17,212 nucleotides of DNA. Source: JBLNCE01 sp050260415 (GTDB lineage: Bacteria > Bacillota > UBA4882 > JAAYXC01). Positions 14,295 to 17,212 of the stretch are shown in pieces (position 1 is the first letter of the stretch; every line of letters begins with the position of its first letter). Under the pieces are notes generated by a model that saw only the letters and a program-made list of their open reading frames with translations, was not told the DNA's origin and made no database searches. The stretch lies in the NCBI GenBank assembly GCA_050260415.1, contig JBLNCE010000079.1:1-17212 (forward strand), in the 5' to 3' direction. A program made the position numbers and the translations under genes.

Positions 14295-14894
14295 TTGAGC
14301 GCAATCTGGTTCACCTCCGACACGCATTTCTCCCACGCGAACATCATCAAATACTGCAAGCGCCCGTTCGCCTCCGTCGAGGAGATGGACGCCGCGCTCG
14401 TCGATGGTTGGAACGATACCGTTGGGCCGGATGATACGGTCTATCATCTCGGCGACTTTACCCTCGGTGACATCAAGCGGTTCGTCAAGTGGGTTTCCAG
14501 GCTAAACGGGCAAATCAAGGTCCTGCCGGGAAGCCATGATCACGGCTGGTTGGCGGATTTCATGCCGGAGATACCAAGCTTGTCCGGCCATCCGGTCGAG
14601 ATCCTGCCCCCGCTGGTATCGCTGGAATTCCCGGAGTTGGGCGGCGGCGAACACCCGCAAGTCATTGTACTCTGCCATTACGCGATGCGGGCTTGGGACA
14701 GATCTCATTACGGCGCCTGGCATTTGTACGGCCACAGCCACGGCACGTTGCCGGGGTATGGGCTGTCCTTTGAAGTCAGCGTAGATTGCTGCGGTTTCCG
14801 GCCGATTAGCCTGGCGAGCGTGGCGGATAGAATGAAGGAGCTTAAGGCCTTGGCGCATATTGATACATTAGGTAAAGCAAATGTACGTCCGTAA
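14295..14894 (+). CDS. Calcineurin-like metallophosphoesterase
   Basis: 199 residues from TTG 14295, with AGAGG about 9 bases upstream; an upstream TTG at 14244 would add 17 residues without family similarity. Metal-binding motifs in order: SDTHF (D9, H11), HLGDF (G53-D54), GSHDH (79-83), CHYA (H128) and YGHSHG (146-149). This is the compact subfamily beginning with WFTSDTHFSHANIIKY, found in bacteria and phages, with an unknown phosphoester substrate. The usual Asn of the GNHD motif is Ser here (S80); Asn normally bridges metal and phosphate. It lies 81 bases after the unknown gene on the same strand and converges on the minus-strand gene beyond. Confidence 0.88.
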   Translation: MSAIWFTSDTHFSHANIIKYCKRPFASVEEMDAALVDGWNDTVGPDDTVYHLGDFTLGDIKRFVKWVSRLNGQIKVLPGSHDHGWLADFMPEIPSLSGHPVEILPPLVSLEFPELGGGEHPQVIVLCHYAMRAWDRSHYGAWHLYGHSHGTLPGYGLSFEVSVDCCGFRPISLASVADRMKELKALAHIDTLGKANVRP

Positions 14895-14944
14895 ATATAA
14901 GCCGTTCTCCGCCTTCTGGCGGACTACGATCGATTGAGTACAGT

Positions 14945-15937
14945 TCAATTAGTGGGAGCCGTCGTGCCGAGCCTGGAAGGTCTGAGCACCCTTGAATACG
15001 GGACACGACTTTTCGAACACTGGCAACTTGGTCCCTTCTCCTTTGCCTCCTTCACCAACTCCGCATCCAGTATTTTATCGACACTGACGGCGAAGTCTCT
15101 AGCCGGAAAAGCTTTGCGAGACTGGAAGAACTCCACGATCTCACGCGGAGGGCTGGTGTAACGAAGTTCCCGGTACTCGGTGCCTGGCTCGCCTTGTTGG
15201 ACGCCGGTGAAGAACCGGGCGGTATCGTCGTACGTTGTAAGAGCGAAGTCCGGTTTACGCTTGAAAAGCCGTTGCGGAAGCAGGTCTTTGCGGAACAGGA
15301 AGACCAGGTCCGTCCGGGGTAGGACGATGGGTATGGCGTCGCCCCAAACGGTGAACGGGCGGACTCTGTCCTCATACAGACAGAACATAATCTTGGGTAC
15401 GAAAACATTTTCTCCTAGGCGCTCCTGTAAGCTTTGCCTCTGCCGGTTCCACCGCCAGCAGCGTTGAATCTCTGCACGGGGAAGGGTGAGCGGCTCGTCG
15501 CCATCTTCCCGGGATGCTATGGCGCTGACGCCGAAGAGGTTTCCGACGTTCCAACCGCGCAGAAAACCATCGCCAGAGTATTCACCGCGGCCCATCCCGT
15601 CGTTCTGCGGGTCGTCCACAAGCAAGGAGAAATGCCGGACGAACGCCGCGACCTCAGGCTCTGCCTCGAGGCTGAAGATGCTCGGACGGTAGAAATTGAG
15701 GTTAAACGAGACCCGGGCGGGTTTGAGGCTGGATTCAGCTAGGTCCGCGTCCCGCTCCGGATCTTTTTCGCCCTCCTCATAGTCGAAGGTGAAATAGACG
15801 CCCGTATCCTCGTTTCCGTAGAAGGCCTGATTGTTTTGAAGCATAAACCACCTCCGGTCCTGGAAATAACCGCGGAAATCCTCCTTGGATAGGGGTTCCC
15901 GGTCGACCGGAACGCAGAAGAACAGATCGTAGCTCAT
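14945..15937 (-). CDS. Uncharacterised MSYDLFF-type protein
   Basis: 330 residues, ATG at 15937 with GGAGG 7-8 bases upstream. The N-terminus MSYDLFFCVPVDREPLSKED leads to a domain with DRRWFMLQNNQAFYGNEDTG and VYFTFDYEE, an arrangement I recognise from hypothetical proteins frequent in myxobacteria and relatives, some near toxin/immunity-type genes. No catalytic motif, membrane segment or signal peptide is evident. It is rich in aromatic and acidic residues. The last 20 residues (SRVPYSRVLRPSRLG) are basic and low in structure and may be an altered tail. It stands alone, converging with the phosphoesterase gene; a 6-bp hairpin TCCGCC/GGCGGA (14908-14923) lies between them. Function unknown. 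Confidence 0.75.
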   Translation of the reverse strand: MSYDLFFCVPVDREPLSKEDFRGYFQDRRWFMLQNNQAFYGNEDTGVYFTFDYEEGEKDPERDADLAESSLKPARVSFNLNFYRPSIFSLEAEPEVAAFVRHFSLLVDDPQNDGMGRGEYSGDGFLRGWNVGNLFGVSAIASREDGDEPLTLPRAEIQRCWRWNRQRQSLQERLGENVFVPKIMFCLYEDRVRPFTVWGDAIPIVLPRTDLVFLFRKDLLPQRLFKRKPDFALTTYDDTARFFTGVQQGEPGTEYRELRYTSPPREIVEFFQSRKAFPARDFAVSVDKILDAELVKEAKEKGPSCQCSKSRVPYSRVLRPSRLGTTAPTN

Positions 15938-15982
15938 GGTTGCGCCTCCAAGGATTTTTTACCTTATAAATCCCTGTTTTAT

Positions 15983-16089
15983 GGCGGATCTCCCGTATCA
16001 AGCTATGGATCCGCTAACTGCCTCTGTGGCGAAGCAGCCGGTTGGAACAAAAGGCGCCAGCTCGTTTTCCCCGGTAGGCGCCTTTTTTT
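15983..16089 (+). terminator. Multi-hairpin region ending in a strong intrinsic terminator
   Basis: AAAAGGCGCC (16049-16058) and GGCGCCTTTT (16077-16086) form a perfect 10-bp stem with an 18-base loop, and the plus strand continues with seven T residues (16083-16089). Upstream on the same strand GCGGATC/GATCCGC (about 15984-15990 and 16008-16014) and CTGC/GCAG around CCTCTGTGGCGAA can pair. On the minus strand only TTTT follows, so termination is stronger for a plus-strand transcript, yet no plus-strand gene lies upstream. It may serve the minus-strand lipoprotein transcript, or end an unrecognised small RNA. Confidence 0.6.
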
Positions 16090-16090
16090 A

Positions 16091-16182
16091 CATGAAACTA
16101 TCGTGTCTATGCCCTGGAATTCCACCCGCCCGCCGAACTCCGCCGCGGCGCGCTTGGCCCGTTCATAGGTCATGTTCCGCAT
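16091..16182 (-). pseudogene. Short remnant of a thioredoxin-like/GNAT-associated protein
   Basis: ATG 16182-16180 is preceded by GAGGAGG at a 9-base spacing, so translation could start. The product reads MTYERAKRAAAEFGG then RVEFQGIDT, like the first helix and strand of small thioredoxin-fold domains where YE.A..AA.EFG.RV.F.EIDT recurs. After IDT the homologous part ends; the frame runs on through the terminator hairpin to a TAG at 16005-16003 with unrelated residues. Just upstream another minus-strand end, LPKVNLVRGYFYETPRRR, stops at 16186, probably a neighbour's relic. The family call is tentative. Confidence 0.4.
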
Positions 16183-16267
16183 GGGTTAACGCCTCCTCGG
16201 GGTTTCGTAGAAATACCCCCTGACCAGGTTCACTTTGGGCAGGCGGATGGTTTGGCTTGTCCCTCTG

Positions 16268-16816
16268 CTAATACTTCATATCAATCCATTCCCTGGCGTA
16301 CCACTCACTCTCCGGGAAGTTCGCGGTCAGATAATTGCGGAATACATCCGGCGCGGCTTCCTGGAAGATATCGTTCCCGCCCTTGTCGTCGATCGTCATG
16401 TAGATGCCCCCCAGATTGGTGACCTTGCCGGCCTCAACGGGAAAGATGAACCTGGTCGTCTTGAAGGTCACGTTCAGGGCGATCCATGCGCGCCCCTCGG
16501 TGACCTTGGCTGAGAGTTTCACCAAACGATACATGCCCGGCTCCAGGTGGTTTTTGTAAAAGACGCCGCCCGCCCTCGAGGACATGACGCATTTTGTCCC
16601 GGCGCCGGCGCTTTCGAAGGTCAACGTCATGTTGCTCTCATGTAAGCCATTGAGCGAGGGATAGTCCGAACGATCCTCAAATCCCCGCGCTTCAAACCTG
16701 ATCCGGCCGACGACGAGCGTGTCCTCCGGACCCGTAGGGTCCATGGATAAACGTCTTGTGCACCCCACGCACAGTAAAATCGATAACACGAGGAGAGTGG
16801 CGAGGATTCTTCTCAT
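16268..16816 (-). CDS. Predicted lipoprotein of unknown function
   Basis: 182 residues from ATG 16816, chosen over the longer frame to 16852 because AGGAGG lies about 10 bases upstream and the signal peptide then begins correctly. RRILATLLVLSILLCVGC is a typical lipoprotein signal: basic start, hydrophobic core, and a cysteine at residue 19 that would be lipidated after cleavage. The mature part is beta-rich with TLVVGRIRFEARGFED, HLEPGMYRLVKLSAKV and FPVEAGKVTNLGGIYM, the rhythm of a surface beta-sandwich protein; no enzymatic motif is seen. It would be anchored on the outside of the membrane. It appears to be a single gene, with the terminator-like hairpin at 16049-16089 downstream. Confidence 0.82.
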   Translation of the reverse strand: MRRILATLLVLSILLCVGCTRRLSMDPTGPEDTLVVGRIRFEARGFEDRSDYPSLNGLHESNMTLTFESAGAGTKCVMSSRAGGVFYKNHLEPGMYRLVKLSAKVTEGRAWIALNVTFKTTRFIFPVEAGKVTNLGGIYMTIDDKGGNDIFQEAAPDVFRNYLTANFPESEWYAREWIDMKY

Positions 16817-16852
16817 TGCGGAACGACCTCCTTTGCCTGTGCAGGCATGCAC

Positions 16853-17049
16853 GGAAGCAATAATCTGAGAGCATTATCAATTGGCAATGCCAGCCAGTAT
16901 TGACTATTCTCCACTATTGAACCAAACCCTGCTTTTTCAGAGGATTGTTATGTGATTGCAGAGCGTGGAAACGCGATGGCTGGAGATTGGATACGGTGGT
17001 GTAAGGGACATGCATCACGACGATGCTCGTTTTCTCCGTGGCTTTGTGC
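16853..17049. other. Intergenic DNA, no gene seen
   Basis: A fairly AT-rich stretch upstream of the lipoprotein gene. No frame looks coding on either strand. A GATAAT near 16885-16890 on the minus strand could be a -10 box for the lipoprotein gene, but no good -35 accompanies it. Confidence 0.3.
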
Positions 17050-17093
17050 GATCAAAATAACTGTGGCAGCAAGCTGAGAGCCTGCCGCCACAG
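17050..17093 (-). terminator. Intrinsic terminator for a minus-strand transcript entering from the right
   Basis: On the minus strand 17093-17080 and 17074-17061 form a 14-bp stem with two G-U pairs and a 5-base loop, followed by TTATTTTG. It implies a minus-strand gene ending just to the right. Confidence 0.75.
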
Positions 17094-17138
17094 CAGAGAA
17101 GGGGCTCGATTGACCCAAGATTGGCGCCCGCGCGCTCC

Positions 17139-17201
17139 TTATTTCTGCTTGGCCAGGTCGCCTTTAAGGGCCGCTGAACCTGGCCCCGACCGGAGCATTG
17201 G
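17139..17201 (-). other. Possible last codons of a minus-strand gene
   Basis: A frame reads RSGPGSAALKGDLAKQK and stops at TAA 17141-17139, 46 bases before the terminator. It is closed upstream by TGA at 17204-17202, so either a frameshift separates it from the real gene or it is chance. Another frame ends at 17164. Undecidable from the window. Confidence 0.2.
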
Positions 17202-17212
17202 TCAGCGACTCG

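Noticed and set aside
1..17212. CRISPR array, tRNA, rRNA, prophage or complete insertion sequence
   Set aside because: No regularly spaced repeats, cloverleaf, ribosomal segments, integrase or transposase could be recognised.
17139..17212. Partial coding gene at the right edge
   Set aside because: The frame ending at 17139 is closed by a stop within the window; only the terminator supports a gene coming from the right, so it is listed as uncertain only.

Overview
The window is GC-rich DNA, apart from an AT-richer patch near 13.6-14.2 kb. It has strong AGGAGG-type ribosome sites, several GTG/TTG starts and one near-perfect sigma-70/sigma-A promoter. A YrrT-like methyltransferase + cystathionine beta-synthase + trans-sulfuration lyase operon and a PD-(D/E)XK-helicase fusion of DinG/XPD type fit a GC-rich Bacillota (Moorella/Desulfotomaculum-like Clostridia). 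A Gly-rich RRM protein and a protein of the MSYDLFF type are also common in Desulfobacterota/Myxococcota. The phylum is therefore an inference, not proven.

Layout. 1-1.67 kb: end of an unknown gene, then a flavinylation pair (ApbE and a small histidine-bearing membrane protein). 1.67-1.79 kb: a fold-back DNA element. 1.8-5.35 kb: the sulfur-amino-acid operon (promoter, putative operator, SAM methyltransferase, CBS, trans-sulfuration lyase), with a second fold-back element between the last two genes. 5.36-6.23 kb, minus strand: RibD-C/DHFR-like reductase followed by a frameshifted stub of an M28 peptidase. 6.2-7.4 kb: DEAD-box helicase debris, then an intact Gly-rich RRM protein with its terminator. 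7.5-10.1 kb: a large MalT-type STAND regulator (ATPase, TPR, HEAT, SARP-like end) broken by several lesions. 10.3-12.75 kb, minus strand: nuclease-helicase carrying two short tandem-repeat arrays inside its nuclease domain, with a promoter and a hairpin leader. 12.85-13.65 kb: a gene graveyard (NADAR fragment, unknown fragments). 13.7-14.9 kb: an unknown protein and a calcineurin-like phosphoesterase. 14.9-15.9 kb, minus strand: MSYDLFF-type protein. 16.0-16.8 kb: structured terminator region, a short gene remnant and a lipoprotein. The right end holds a terminator for a minus-strand transcript entering from the right.

Functional sense. The clearest working unit is the 1.8-5.35 kb operon: the methyltransferase probably handles SAM-derived intermediates, CBS condenses homocysteine with serine (or an activated serine), and the lyase releases cysteine. 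Its promoter carries an inverted repeat just after the predicted transcription start, consistent with repression by an Rrf2/CymR-like factor (inferred). I found no CRISPR array, tRNA, rRNA, complete insertion sequence or clear defence island. The most unusual content is the density of decayed genes (at least six) beside intact ones, together with the fold-back and short-tandem-repeat elements, one of which also lies inside the nuclease-helicase reading frame.
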